Below are positions 17,397-26,440 of a stretch of 64,000 nucleotides of DNA, in pieces. The first letter of the stretch is position 1. Each line of letters opens with the position of its first letter. The stretch comes from Scytonema sp045865695 (GTDB lineage: Bacteria > Cyanobacteriota > Cyanobacteriia > Cyanobacteriales > Nostocaceae): NCBI RefSeq assembly GCF_045865695.1, contig NZ_BAACAP010000255.1, positions 196,462 to 260,461 on the forward strand. Direction: 5' to 3'. The notes under the pieces were generated by a model that saw only the letters and a program-made list of their open reading frames with translations, did no database searches and had not been told where the DNA came from. A program made the translations under genes and the position numbers.

Positions 17397-20105
17397 TTAA
17401 AGACACTCCCGACTCAGGATAAGTTGCCCCGAACTTAATCGATACACGCCTGATGGTTCTACTATTGGATCGCCTTTTTGCCAGGAGCGCAATGTATGGT
17501 CTGTTTGTACGTGACGCACAGTACCAGTTGGATAAGATGAAACAGAAACATCCCCAGGACGGTTGGGTAAACCACCAGCACCTGTAATCGTGAAGGTTCC
17601 TTCAGGTTTATTACCGCTACGAGCAATGCAGCTACTGGCAATGAGAGCGTTGGTGTCAATTGGAGTTTGTGATAACTCAGAAAGGTTGTTTTGAATCGAG
17701 CTAGTATCGGGGATGAAGATGTTTCCGGATGCGATCGCTCCTGTTGCATTGACATCTACGCGGTTATTACCATCAAGTAGGTCAAGGTTCGTACCTCGTC
17801 GTGCAACTTGATAGCCAGAACCAAAAAAAGCAGGAGTGTTAAGGGTTATATTGCCACCTCGACCATCACGAGCAAAAGCAAGAATGTCGCTATCATCAAA
17901 GGCAATGATGGAGTTAGCGTTGAGAGTAATATTACCACCACTACCTGCACCACTAGCGACATCCGTCCTAATATCACTGTTGCCATATAAACGAATGTTT
18001 TTAGCAATAATAGTTATAGCACCACCTGAAGATCTATCAGTACTTGTTGATATACTTCCATTATTGGCTTCTAGGATATTGCGGACGTTCAGGAAAATAT
18101 TACCTGCTTTTCCCTGTTCTCGAACACTCTCACTGCTTATACTCCCCTGATTTGCGAGCAGTAAAGAGTCAGTTTCTATTTGGATATCTCCCCCTTTACC
18201 TAAACCATTAGTTTGAGCTGATACGTTCGCTCCATCTCGGATAATCAACTGTCCAGTCTTTATGGTTAAACTTCCGGCATCCTGAGTACTGCCTGCATCA
18301 GAAGATAAGTTGCTATTAAGAGTAAATTCTCCTAGTGGTTGGGCAAATGAAATACCATTGCCACTAACCTCTACAAAGTCAGTAGCGGTGACTTTCAAAT
18401 TTCCGCCCCTCCCCGTACCTATAGAAGAAGTCGATACTGTTGCTCCGTCACGAATTAACAAACCCCTAGTGTCAATTGTTAAATTACCAGCATTTCCCGT
18501 AGAGAGCAAGGAAAAACTAATCAATCCACTATTAACTCCACTGACTTCCACAAAGTCAGATGCAATAACATTTAGGTTACCAGCTTCTCCCCTTCTTTTA
18601 GTAAGTAACCTACCATCATTGCCAGAAGTACTAGAAGATACTTCTGACCTATCTCGGATAATTAACCTCTTGGTCGTAATTGCTAGGTTTCCTGCATCTC
18701 CTGTTCCTGTTGTCTTCGTAGTTAAAGTACTGTTACCAAATATTTCCACTGACTCAGATGCATTAACCTGTAATATTCCTGCCTTACCCGAGCCAGACGT
18801 ATTAGAAGTAATTAATCCTCCATCACGAACTGTTAACTTATGAGTATTAATCGTTAAATTACCGGATTGTCCCATACCTGCGGTTGCTGCATACAAACCA
18901 CTCTCATACAAACCGGAACCTGTTATTTCTACAGAATCGGAAGCTCCAATAGTCATATCACCGCCTCTCCCATCGGAAAAGGTATAAGTTGATATATATG
19001 CTCCATCTGTAGCGGTTAACTTAGAAGTAGCTATTCTCAAGTTTCCAGCAGAACCTGCATTTTGTGTTTCCGTGAATAAGCTGCTAGCAAACTGACCATC
19101 TACCGATTCTCCAATCAGTTCTACCGATTCGGCGGCGTTAATCGTAAAATCCCCGCCTGGTTTCGATCCTTCAGTAATTGATAAAATGGATGAACCATCG
19201 CGTAGGGAAACTCGTTTACCTTGTACTTGGATCTCACCACCACTCTCGCCACTAACATCTACTGAGGCTTTCTTAGATAGTTCGATGTCGCCAAAATTAT
19301 GTACATCAGAATATCCTAAAGTAAAACCAGAATTTGTTGGTGTTAAGCTAACCAGACTTGGGGAAGCTACACTCAATAGTTCAATGCGTCCTGACTCTGC
19401 CCTGAGATTGCCACCTTCGATTACAAGATCACCACCGACCAATGCCAAAGTTTTCCCTGGCTGCACCTGAAGACTTGGACTATCATTCCTAATTACAGAG
19501 CCTCTAAATGAATATGTTAAATTATGACCTGACCCTTGTGCGATAATCTTTCCCGGATTTCTATTAAATTGCAAACCAAGGGGAACACTGATGGTTAGTA
19601 GAGGTGTGTTTTGAGAAACTATACTACTGAACTCAGTACCATCGGTAAATTTTAAGCTATTAGCAGTCGTTGCGACAAACGAACCACCAACATCCAAACT
19701 GGCATTCTGTCCAAAGATAATACCGTTGGGATTAATCAGAAACAAGTTAGGATTTGAGTTACCAAAAGTCCCCAGTGTCCCTAAAATCTCCGAGCGATCG
19801 CTACCTGTAACCCGTGCCAAAATGTTTTGAATTTCTGCACTAGGACTGAAGAAATAAGCGCCTCTTGCTTCACCTACATTAAATTGTTGAAAACTATGAA
19901 AAAGATTTTGTCCTCGAATAGCACCACCAGTAATAACTTCAATTGGTAGTCCACCAAAGTTAGGATTGACTGTGGAGTTTTCCGTATTGAGCGTATTATC
20001 TGGAACAATGTCACTTTGAGCCTTGGCACAATTTGCAATGGTGACGAACGCACTACCAATCGCAACCCCTATCAACCAGCAACTCCAAGTCTTATTGAAC
20101 AACAT
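17397..20105 (-). CDS. Second filamentous-haemagglutinin-like exoprotein (TpsA)
   Basis: A 902-residue secreted protein with signal peptide (1-30, ending NCAKAQ) and TPS domain: GQNLFHSFQQFNVGEA (65-80) and NPNGIIFG (125-132). The body is a beta-helix of DGA/GGNL repeats alternating with SVEITGSG and FVEVSGN segments; the C-terminus carries SSCIARSGN and PNRPGD motifs common in cyanobacterial members. It differs from the exoprotein at 6568-10308 in repeat sequence, so the two are old paralogues rather than a recent duplication. No tpsB is nearby. Adhesion or surface-layer roles are inferred from the family. Confidence 0.9.
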   Translation of the reverse strand: MLFNKTWSCWLIGVAIGSAFVTIANCAKAQSDIVPDNTLNTENSTVNPNFGGLPIEVITGGAIRGQNLFHSFQQFNVGEARGAYFFSPSAEIQNILARVTGSDRSEILGTLGTFGNSNPNLFLINPNGIIFGQNASLDVGGSFVATTANSLKFTDGTEFSSIVSQNTPLLTISVPLGLQFNRNPGKIIAQGSGHNLTYSFRGSVIRNDSPSLQVQPGKTLALVGGDLVIEGGNLRAESGRIELLSVASPSLVSLTPTNSGFTLGYSDVHNFGDIELSKKASVDVSGESGGEIQVQGKRVSLRDGSSILSITEGSKPGGDFTINAAESVELIGESVDGQFASSLFTETQNAGSAGNLRIATSKLTATDGAYISTYTFSDGRGGDMTIGASDSVEITGSGLYESGLYAATAGMGQSGNLTINTHKLTVRDGGLITSNTSGSGKAGILQVNASESVEIFGNSTLTTKTTGTGDAGNLAITTKRLIIRDRSEVSSSTSGNDGRLLTKRRGEAGNLNVIASDFVEVSGVNSGLISFSLLSTGNAGNLTIDTRGLLIRDGATVSTSSIGTGRGGNLKVTATDFVEVSGNGISFAQPLGEFTLNSNLSSDAGSTQDAGSLTIKTGQLIIRDGANVSAQTNGLGKGGDIQIETDSLLLANQGSISSESVREQGKAGNIFLNVRNILEANNGSISTSTDRSSGGAITIIAKNIRLYGNSDIRTDVASGAGSGGNITLNANSIIAFDDSDILAFARDGRGGNITLNTPAFFGSGYQVARRGTNLDLLDGNNRVDVNATGAIASGNIFIPDTSSIQNNLSELSQTPIDTNALIASSCIARSGNKPEGTFTITGAGGLPNRPGDVSVSSYPTGTVRHVQTDHTLRSWQKGDPIVEPSGVYRLSSGQLILSRECL

Positions 20106-20451
20106 TGTTCCCCCAAGCGTTTCTCTCGCTCAAACGTAAATGGCTCGGCATCCCTCTAGATAAATAAACCATATTTGTTACGGTCAGTCGTTCTAAAATT
20201 TGCAAATAGTAACGTTGCTAGCTTTTTTAATTCTAATGACGAGCATTGAAGCGATCGCCCTTGCTGCAAGCCGAAAGAGTTCTTATCGAGCTTGCATGCA
20301 GTTTTCTGCAAATATCTTCGCCTTTATGTGCCCTCAATTCTTCCCAAAGTTGCCATGAATTCAGCATAAACAGTGAATGCGTCATCCAGTAGCTTTTGTT
20401 TATTTTAAGGATGCAACACCAGGGTTTTCATAAGTTTTTTGAGGTAGGCAA
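20106..20451. other. Divergent intergenic region
   Basis: About 345 bases between two divergent genes with a HIP1-like GCGATCGC near 20251. It should hold both promoters. No further gene or RNA structure was identified. Confidence 0.35.
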
Positions 20452-20940
20452 ATGTCTAAACAACAGTATTTGGGAAGGAAGTTGTACGAACAGAGCCTGT
20501 TCACTTCTACTCGGATTGCAAAAATTGCTACATTAATAGCTTTTATCAACTTCAGCGTGATGATGAAGTCACCACAGGTTCAAGCTCAATCAACCGTTGC
20601 CTCACAAAGACTGATACCAAGAACTGAACAAGTACCAGTCGGAAATCAACCTCAAACATTAGATTTAGCCTCAGCTGTCGCCGCTTTAAACTATTGTACT
20701 GGAGGCAGTTCGGGTGGGATTGGCGGTGAATATAGCCTGATTCCGCAGTACACCCTTGTTACTGATGGCACCTACACGTATCAAGTCAAATCTAAATGTT
20801 TGTCGGGTTCTCTTTGGCAATCATATTGTATATGGGGACAAACAACATTCTTTTCCGGTTTAAGTAGTAATGGTTGGATACCGTATCTACTAGTAGTTAA
20901 CGGTCAAATACAAAACCAAGCTAGTAAGGACTGCTCGTAG
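20452..20940 (+). CDS. Small secreted protein of unknown function
   Basis: A 162-residue protein with a long signal sequence (hydrophobic ATLIAFINFSVMM, cleavage near VQAQS, residues 43-47). The mature part has four cysteines (NYCTGG, KCLSG, SYCIWG and KDCS), suggesting two disulphides in the periplasm or outside. A GAGGTAGG site precedes ATG 20452. It matches no family I recognise. Its neighbours are a surface exoprotein and a Tat-exported oxidoreductase, both also extracytoplasmic. Confidence 0.65.
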   Translation: MSKQQYLGRKLYEQSLFTSTRIAKIATLIAFINFSVMMKSPQVQAQSTVASQRLIPRTEQVPVGNQPQTLDLASAVAALNYCTGGSSGGIGGEYSLIPQYTLVTDGTYTYQVKSKCLSGSLWQSYCIWGQTTFFSGLSSNGWIPYLLVVNGQIQNQASKDCS

Positions 20941-20995
20941 ATTGGGCAAACAATGGGCTGTACGGGACAATAGCTCATTATGCTTTCTTAAGCTT

Positions 20996-22465
20996 TTAGA
21001 AGCTAGTGAAAATGCCTTGACCTGGAGTCAGGACGTTATCGGGATCGTAACGTCGTTTGGCATTTACTAATCTGCTCCAGACTGAACCAAAATGCTGTTG
21101 CCAATCTTCTTGAGAAAACGCCGTAGCGCCAACGGGATAACGAGTACCATTCAGGTCTCGGTTACGCTCAAACAATCTCCGGTTATCAGCAAGCATACGT
21201 GCGCTCGTAGTATCATCATCTGATGGTGCAGTTCGTAAAATCGCAAAGAGAAACACGATTTGCTCGTTGGGTACTCTGAACAATGGCAATGTGAAACGGT
21301 CTGTTTTGACAGGATACAGCAGAATTGGACTATTTCCTGTATCAGCTAATGTTAAAGTAGAAACAACTTCACTAATATATTTCTCCACAGCCGTTGCTGG
21401 TACAAACAAGTCAATCCAAGGATGAGGGTTAGACCAGACACCAATGGATTGGAGAAAAGCAACAGTGGGAGCTAAGCGATTGAGGAAGTCGAAATAAGTT
21501 TTGTCTTCAATTTTTTCAGTACCTTGAGTGTAACTTAAAGAAGATAGCAGGCTGGTATTATCTGGCTCGTTAGGCGGTGTATAAAAGCTAGCTGCCTCTA
21601 ACAAATAGCGCCATCCACCTTTAGAATCGCTAACAATCTGACCTTCTACATAATTGAATCGTTCATCTTCAATTAGTAAGCGTTGGTCATGAGTAAAAGC
21701 AGCTAAATCATCATAATCTAGGAGAAATACACGGGCATTACTTTCGGCTTTGATGAGTCTAATTGTTGCCTTGACTATGATTCCACACTGCCCCAAACCT
21801 GCTAACACCGTTTCAAATAAATCTTGATTTTGATATGGGGAACAAGTTAAAAGATGACCCTTACCAGTTACAACCTGAAGTTCTAGAACATTATCAACTT
21901 GCACGCCATAGCGGTGAGTTGCACCACCGATACCACCAGATGATAATGTACCTCCAACAGACAGTTCTAAGTAATCGGTAAGGACAGGCGGTGTTAATTG
22001 TTGTGGCAATGTTGCTTGCAATAGCTCGCTCCACCGCACCCCAGCTTCAACAATCGCTCTATCTGCACTAATGTCATGAATTTTATTAAGAGTACTCGTA
22101 TCAATGACCACACCATCTTCCACTTGTGCCTGACCGAAGCAGGTGTGACCTTGACCTCGTGCAGCAACTTTGAGGTTGTGAGTACGAGCAAATTTGATAA
22201 TGTTGACGATATCATCAATCGAACCTGGTTTAAGTACGGCTTTTGGATAACGACGTACTAGGTGACCAAAATCATCAGCAGCATTTGCGCGTGTGTCATC
22301 ATCAGCGTACAGTACTCCATCTAAATGTGGCAGGTTGACAAAAGAATCTGCCGTACTAGCAAATGCTACCCACGAACTATTAACTGTATCAAATCCAACG
22401 AGAATAGTACTAGCAATCAAACCTTGCAAAATATTACGACGCGAGGCATAATTTTTCATGTTCAA
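20996..22465 (-). CDS. Tat-exported FAD-linked oxidase, cytokinin-dehydrogenase-like
   Basis: A 489-residue PCMH-type flavoenzyme. Residues 6-16 (YASRRNILQGL) and the following hydrophobic stretch form a twin-arginine signal. The FAD domain shows ARGQGHTCFGQ, whose H107 matches the histidine that binds FAD covalently in plant cytokinin dehydrogenase (GHS motif), and GGTLSSGGIGG. The C-terminal half resembles the cytokinin-binding domain: NPHPWIDLFVPA, RFTLPLFRVP and the terminal YDPDNVLTPGQGIF. It may oxidise cytokinin-like isoprenoid adenines or another small alcohol or amine; the substrate is inference. It stands alone on the minus strand, convergent with the gene upstream of it. Confidence 0.8.
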   Translation of the reverse strand: MNMKNYASRRNILQGLIASTILVGFDTVNSSWVAFASTADSFVNLPHLDGVLYADDDTRANAADDFGHLVRRYPKAVLKPGSIDDIVNIIKFARTHNLKVAARGQGHTCFGQAQVEDGVVIDTSTLNKIHDISADRAIVEAGVRWSELLQATLPQQLTPPVLTDYLELSVGGTLSSGGIGGATHRYGVQVDNVLELQVVTGKGHLLTCSPYQNQDLFETVLAGLGQCGIIVKATIRLIKAESNARVFLLDYDDLAAFTHDQRLLIEDERFNYVEGQIVSDSKGGWRYLLEAASFYTPPNEPDNTSLLSSLSYTQGTEKIEDKTYFDFLNRLAPTVAFLQSIGVWSNPHPWIDLFVPATAVEKYISEVVSTLTLADTGNSPILLYPVKTDRFTLPLFRVPNEQIVFLFAILRTAPSDDDTTSARMLADNRRLFERNRDLNGTRYPVGATAFSQEDWQQHFGSVWSRLVNAKRRYDPDNVLTPGQGIFTSF

Positions 22466-22587
22466 ATCATTTTACAAAAAATAGTTTTGGCGATCGCGAA
22501 CCCATCATGCAGTGTAATCAATTAAAGTATGCTCAATTTCTAGTAAACATCAGGAAGCCAAGTTCCATATATTATCCCTGAGTTTAA

Positions 22588-22627
22588 TAAAAAAATGGCG
22601 CTCCTCTCAAGTTAGAGTAGCGCTATT
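22588..22627 (-). terminator. Rho-independent terminator of the secreted-protein gene
   Basis: On the minus strand AGCGCTACTCT pairs imperfectly with AGAGGAGCGCC around a short loop and is followed by a run of T residues. It lies about 25 bases after the stop codon of the gene at 22652-23263. Confidence 0.75.
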
Positions 22628-22651
22628 ATTATTTAATAATCTAAAGCCTTC

Positions 22652-23263
22652 TTAATCGCAACCAGACACGCCTTCAGCACAATACACACTCCACCAGGGA
22701 TCTATGTTAGTTTTGTCCTCTGGACCGAGATTGCTCAGCTGCAATAAAGTCTTGAAGCTAGAGTTAATATCTCCGTACCGCATATGAAAATGAACTGGCT
22801 CACCGTGAGGCGATCGCAAAATTACATAATAAAATTTATTGCAAGCATCTTCTCCGCTAACCAGCTCAAATAAATCCCAAATTGAGGTCTTAGACTGTTT
22901 TGGATAATAGAAGGGATCGCCTGCAGCACCTTTGTAGACATAGCGACAGTTTTTTGCAATTGGCTTTTCTCCCGTTAAATCATCATAAAAAGAGAAAAAC
23001 TCCATTTTATTGAAAACAACTCGCTTCGGGTTGCGCGGATCGCTGGCAGAAATCTCCGTGGTGTCAATGTTGAAAGTGCCGTCAACGCCAAGGAATGGTA
23101 CCTTAAAAGCATTAGGAGAATAAACTTGCTCTTTTACAGCATTGGCAGAAGAACTGGACTCAGTAGGGGAAGGAATACCTTGCGCCGACGGGACTTGAGT
23201 AGATACGCTAGCAAGCCCACAGATCGTTGCTATACTCAACCAAATGGCAGAAAATTTCTTCAT
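22652..23263 (-). CDS. Secreted protein of unknown function
   Basis: A 203-residue protein starting at ATG 23263 (MKKFSAIWLSIATICGLASV), giving a clear signal peptide; an upstream in-frame ATG at 23335 would bury the signal and is less likely. The mature part contains cysteines in AKNCRYVYKGA, GEDACNKFYY and a terminal YCAEGVSGCD, suggesting disulphide bonds. No domain is recognised. It has its own terminator and is followed by an unrelated FAD enzyme. Confidence 0.65.
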   Translation of the reverse strand: MKKFSAIWLSIATICGLASVSTQVPSAQGIPSPTESSSSANAVKEQVYSPNAFKVPFLGVDGTFNIDTTEISASDPRNPKRVVFNKMEFFSFYDDLTGEKPIAKNCRYVYKGAAGDPFYYPKQSKTSIWDLFELVSGEDACNKFYYVILRSPHGEPVHFHMRYGDINSSFKTLLQLSNLGPEDKTNIDPWWSVYCAEGVSGCD

Positions 23264-23516
23264 GTTTTGAGCGCCCTGGTAGCATTCATTATGAATACAA
23301 GAGTAAATAAAACCTTGTTCAGCTTGAAAATACAATGCCCTCCTAGGGGATCTAGGGGTGAAGTTTTGAAGTATCTAGGGATACAAATGATTGTTTTGAA
23401 GAATTATTAAAGGTGCGATCCACTTCCTTCTTCTCAAACTTCTTGATGCCAATAAAGAAGTTGCCCAAAATTAAGCTCGCTCCATACATCCATCCAGATT
23501 AATTTGTACTTTTCAT

Positions 23517-24380
23517 CTAGGTTGACAATGCTGAAGTCGTAACTGATGTAAAGAACGAGTCTATCAAGTGGTTAAAGGTTTGAGGTCGTTCAAAGTAAAC
23601 CGAATGTCCAGCATTTGGTACACACTCAAATTTAGCATTTGGTACGATCGTACTCAATGCGGCGGAAGCACCTGGGAAAGACACTACATCTTCTTCTCCA
23701 ACAATGAATAGAGTAGGTACGCGCAATTGAGCCAGAGTAGTAGCAGGTAAGCAGCACATCTGCTGTAATTTTGCAAGTAGGGCAGCCCTATCTATCCCAA
23801 TACTAATGTTCTCAATCTCTCGATAGAGGAAATGAAGAGCGGGTTGTTCGTGTGCTAAACGTGCGCCAGCTGCAATGTGAATACCTTGCATCGTTAAATT
23901 CGCACGAACTTCGTTCATTTGCTGAGTCCAAGTGACCCAGTTCTCCATTTTTTGGTGATGAATCGAGTTCAAATCTACAGTTCCAGTGGTTGCAGCCATA
24001 ACCAACGCACGCACGCGAGACGGCTCTCGCAACCCATATTCCAAGCACGCAAAGCCTCCCATAGATTGAGCAACTAAAAACACATCATCGAACTTCAAAT
24101 GCTCGATAAGAGCAGCAAGATCGTCCACAAAAGTTGTTGGTTCTGGTTCACTAGATATTTCCTTAGATGGATAGAAGCCACGGTGAGCAAAGGTTACACA
24201 GTTATAGCGATCGCAGAAGTAAGACACCTGCTGCCACCAAGAAAGATAATTGCCACTCAGACCATGGGCAAATATCAACCCAGGTCCGGTGCCGATTGAC
24301 TCATAATAAATTTCTGTACCTTCTTGATTCAGAAAGTTTTGTAGCGGTATTCTTGATTTTGGAGTAACAAATTGATACAT
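23517..24380 (-). CDS. Alpha/beta hydrolase
   Basis: A 287-residue alpha/beta-hydrolase with oxyanion-loop FAHGLSG (37-43), nucleophile elbow VAQSMGG (Ser106; Ala replaces the first Gly of GxSxG), an acidic residue in GEEDVVSFPG and catalytic His in NAGHSVYF. The fold and residues fit small-ester, lactone or epoxide hydrolases of the RsbQ/haloalkane type. There is no signal peptide. The gene is monocistronic and divergent from the SH3-domain gene. The substrate cannot be told. Confidence 0.85.
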   Translation of the reverse strand: MYQFVTPKSRIPLQNFLNQEGTEIYYESIGTGPGLIFAHGLSGNYLSWWQQVSYFCDRYNCVTFAHRGFYPSKEISSEPEPTTFVDDLAALIEHLKFDDVFLVAQSMGGFACLEYGLREPSRVRALVMAATTGTVDLNSIHHQKMENWVTWTQQMNEVRANLTMQGIHIAAGARLAHEQPALHFLYREIENISIGIDRAALLAKLQQMCCLPATTLAQLRVPTLFIVGEEDVVSFPGASAALSTIVPNAKFECVPNAGHSVYFERPQTFNHLIDSFFTSVTTSALST

Positions 24381-24510
24381 TTCGCTAATTCAAAATAAGT
24401 CTCTTTACATTTTGTAACTTAGTTCTGTCTATTTCTGCCTGCCTACTCATATCAGATATTATTCATCTACTTTTGGGAATGATAAATTTATACATTCCTA
24501 AACTTTAACC

Positions 24511-25095
24511 ATGAATTTTAAACTTACTGCCCTCGGCGTTCTTGCTCTTGCTGCCATATCTGTAGCCAGCCCCACCCTGGCTCAAGAACTTCACAAATCT
24601 CATTACAAAGCTGGAGAATTGCTCGTGACTTTAGGAAGCGATGACTCATATCAAGGATGTGACAGAGAAAATCAGTGCGTCACACTTTATGGCTCTGAGT
24701 CCGAAACGAGTAAGAAGTATAATAGCAAACGCTGGTTAAAGGGTGAATACATTTATACAGTATCCTGGCGTGAAGGCAAAGGGGAAAATATGCGTTTGAG
24801 TATTTTGAAAAATAATCGCCGTATTTTCACTAGCGAACTCGTTCCCTTCTCCAATTTAAAGTGGCAGAGATGGTGTGATGTTACAGGCGTTTACACAGGA
24901 CAACTCCCTGTTCTTCATGCCCCTGCAGGCGAATCAAAGGCAGCATTAAACAATGGAAACATTGTTCGTGCTATTCGGCAAAAGGGCGATTGGACTTATA
25001 TAGAAGTAGCACGGGGTCCCAATGTTGGAATCAACAGAGTTCGGGGATGGGTAAACTCTAACTATTTAGAATGCACTAAACAAGCAAGTAATTAA
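24511..25095 (+). CDS. Secreted SH3-like domain protein
   Basis: A 194-residue protein with signal peptide (1-24, SVASPTLAQ) and a C-terminal bacterial SH3-like domain from about residue 134 (TGQLPVLHAPAGE, GNIVRAIRQKGDWTYIEV, RVRGWVNSNYL). Such domains bind peptidoglycan or mediate periplasmic contacts. The N-terminal part (CDRENQCVTLYGSES) is uncharacterised. It sits beside a TonB-like gene on the same strand, so a cell-envelope role is likely. Confidence 0.75.
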   Translation: MNFKLTALGVLALAAISVASPTLAQELHKSHYKAGELLVTLGSDDSYQGCDRENQCVTLYGSESETSKKYNSKRWLKGEYIYTVSWREGKGENMRLSILKNNRRIFTSELVPFSNLKWQRWCDVTGVYTGQLPVLHAPAGESKAALNNGNIVRAIRQKGDWTYIEVARGPNVGINRVRGWVNSNYLECTKQASN

Positions 25096-25165
25096 TGGGA
25101 TTGGGCATTGGGTATGGTTAACAGATGACTGTTGAAAAATACTGGCATAGAATAGCGGCTACTCT

Positions 25166-25639
25166 ATGTATTATTTTTTGACAAGCGAGGCTTTTGTGAA
25201 GTTATTTCTTGTTCGCTCTCTATGGTTAGCAGGCACAGTCTTGGTTTTAGCATCTACACCAGCCCGTTCACAAGTTAGTACACAAATTAAGATAATCCCG
25301 CCTGCAGAGCCAACCAGCATAAATACTTCTAGTGGTTTTGATACTAAAATTATAGAACAACCGAAATCAGCAGTGGGTAATGGTTCTCAATTCATTGAAA
25401 ATTGCGCCTTTTGTAACTTCAAGTATCCAGAAACTGCAAGACAGCAAGGTATCAAAGGCATGGTGGAAATGAGTGTCGAGGCTGATGATGTTGGGAATGT
25501 GACCAAGGTGAAACTAGTTCGTTCTAGCGGTTACAAAGAATTAGATGCTTCTGCTATGGAACAAGTTAGAAAGCTGAAATTAGCACCACAAGCAGGTGGA
25601 CGACAAGATATGCGAGTCGAGATAAATTATGAATTATGA
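25166..25639 (+). CDS. TonB C-terminal domain protein
   Basis: A 157-residue protein with an N-terminal hydrophobic signal/anchor (LWLAGTVLVLAS) and a C-terminal TonB-type domain: NFKYPETARQQGIKGMVEMSV, VTKVKLVRSSGYKELDASAMEQV. It resembles energy transducers for outer-membrane receptors but lacks the long proline-rich spanner, so it may be a TonB-like periplasmic protein. The final INYEL and the stop codon lie in an AATTATG heptamer array (25625-25657). An alternative start, GTG 25196, is possible. Confidence 0.75.
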   Translation: MYYFLTSEAFVKLFLVRSLWLAGTVLVLASTPARSQVSTQIKIIPPAEPTSINTSSGFDTKIIEQPKSAVGNGSQFIENCAFCNFKYPETARQQGIKGMVEMSVEADDVGNVTKVKLVRSSGYKELDASAMEQVRKLKLAPQAGGRQDMRVEINYEL

Positions 25640-25699
25640 ATTATGAATTATGAATTGAAGGTTTAATCATTCATCATTCAGCATTCATAATTCATAATT
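25625..25699. repeat. AATTATG heptamer array and its inverted copy
   Basis: Four direct AATTATG units (25625-25652) are followed by a spacer and inverted CATAATT units (to about 25699). The two arms could fold into a hairpin between convergent genes. The left arm holds the stop codon of the TonB-like gene and the right arm the stop codon of devA (LKL-stop). Confidence 0.85.
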
Positions 25700-26366
25700 T
25701 CAGATGTCCATCTTCCATATAGACAATGCGATCGGCTATATCAAGAATGCGGTTGTCATGAGTAACCAGTAAAATGGTACACCCTTGCTCTTTTGCTAGC
25801 TTCTGCATTAATTCCACAACATCACGCCCGGATTTTTTATCAAGCGCTGCTGTTGGTTCGTCAGCTAAAACAATTTTTGGCTGACTGACAAGCGCACGGG
25901 CGATCGCAACCCGTTGTTTTTGTCCGCCTGATAAACTCTCTGGATAATAAGAAACGCGATGACCTAATCCAACACTCTCAAGCATAGCAGTTGCTTTACC
26001 ATCCATGTCTTGGTCTAGATACTTGTCATGCAATTCTAAAGACATACGTACATTTTCTTTAGCTGTTAAAAACGTCATTAAATTATGTGCCTGAAAAATA
26101 TAACCAATGTTGCAGCGAATTTCTCTCAACTGCTTTTGACTTGCACCACGCATTTCTTGACCTAAAATTCTCAAACTTCCTTCATGAGCAGAACGCAATC
26201 CACCCATGAGAGTCAACAAAGTTGTTTTTCCCGAACCTGAAGGTCCAGTCATAATCGTAATTTCGCCAGCTTTAATTTCTAAATTAATGTCAAATAAAGC
26301 TTGTTTGCGAAGCGAACCTTCTCCAAAGTAATGATTAAGATTTTGTGCAACAATCACGGGTTCCAT
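25692..26366 (-). CDS. devA: DevA-family ABC transporter ATP-binding protein
   Basis: This ATPase subunit of a MacB/DevBCA-type exporter powers trans-envelope export with DevB (adaptor) and DevC (permease). Walker A is GPSGSGKTT (41-49), the signature is LSGGQ (145-149) and Walker B is IVLADE (165-170), all intact; length 224 is normal. An unrelated AI-2E-type permease gene separates it from devC, which is unusual. The family includes the heterocyst glycolipid exporter of Anabaena, but TetR linkage suggests a paralogous efflux pump. Its last codons fall in an AATTATG array. Confidence 0.9.
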   Translation of the reverse strand: MEPVIVAQNLNHYFGEGSLRKQALFDINLEIKAGEITIMTGPSGSGKTTLLTLMGGLRSAHEGSLRILGQEMRGASQKQLREIRCNIGYIFQAHNLMTFLTAKENVRMSLELHDKYLDQDMDGKATAMLESVGLGHRVSYYPESLSGGQKQRVAIARALVSQPKIVLADEPTAALDKKSGRDVVELMQKLAKEQGCTILLVTHDNRILDIADRIVYMEDGHLKL

Positions 26367-26380
26367 AGAAATACCTTATT

Positions 26381-26440
26381 GGTCACTGGTCAGGTGGTCA
26401 CTGGTCACTGGTCACTGGTCAGGTGGTCACTGATGACTGG
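26381..26440. repeat. GTGACCA-type heptamer array between devA and the AI-2E permease gene
   Basis: Repeats of GGTCACT with irregular GGTCAGGT units. On the minus strand the array begins inside the AI-2E gene and encodes its last residues, SDHLTSDQ, and its stop codon. Confidence 0.85.

Noticed and set aside
17808..19470. Plus-strand ORFs opposite the second exoprotein gene
   Set aside because: They are antisense shadows of a repetitive gene, with biased composition and no start signals.
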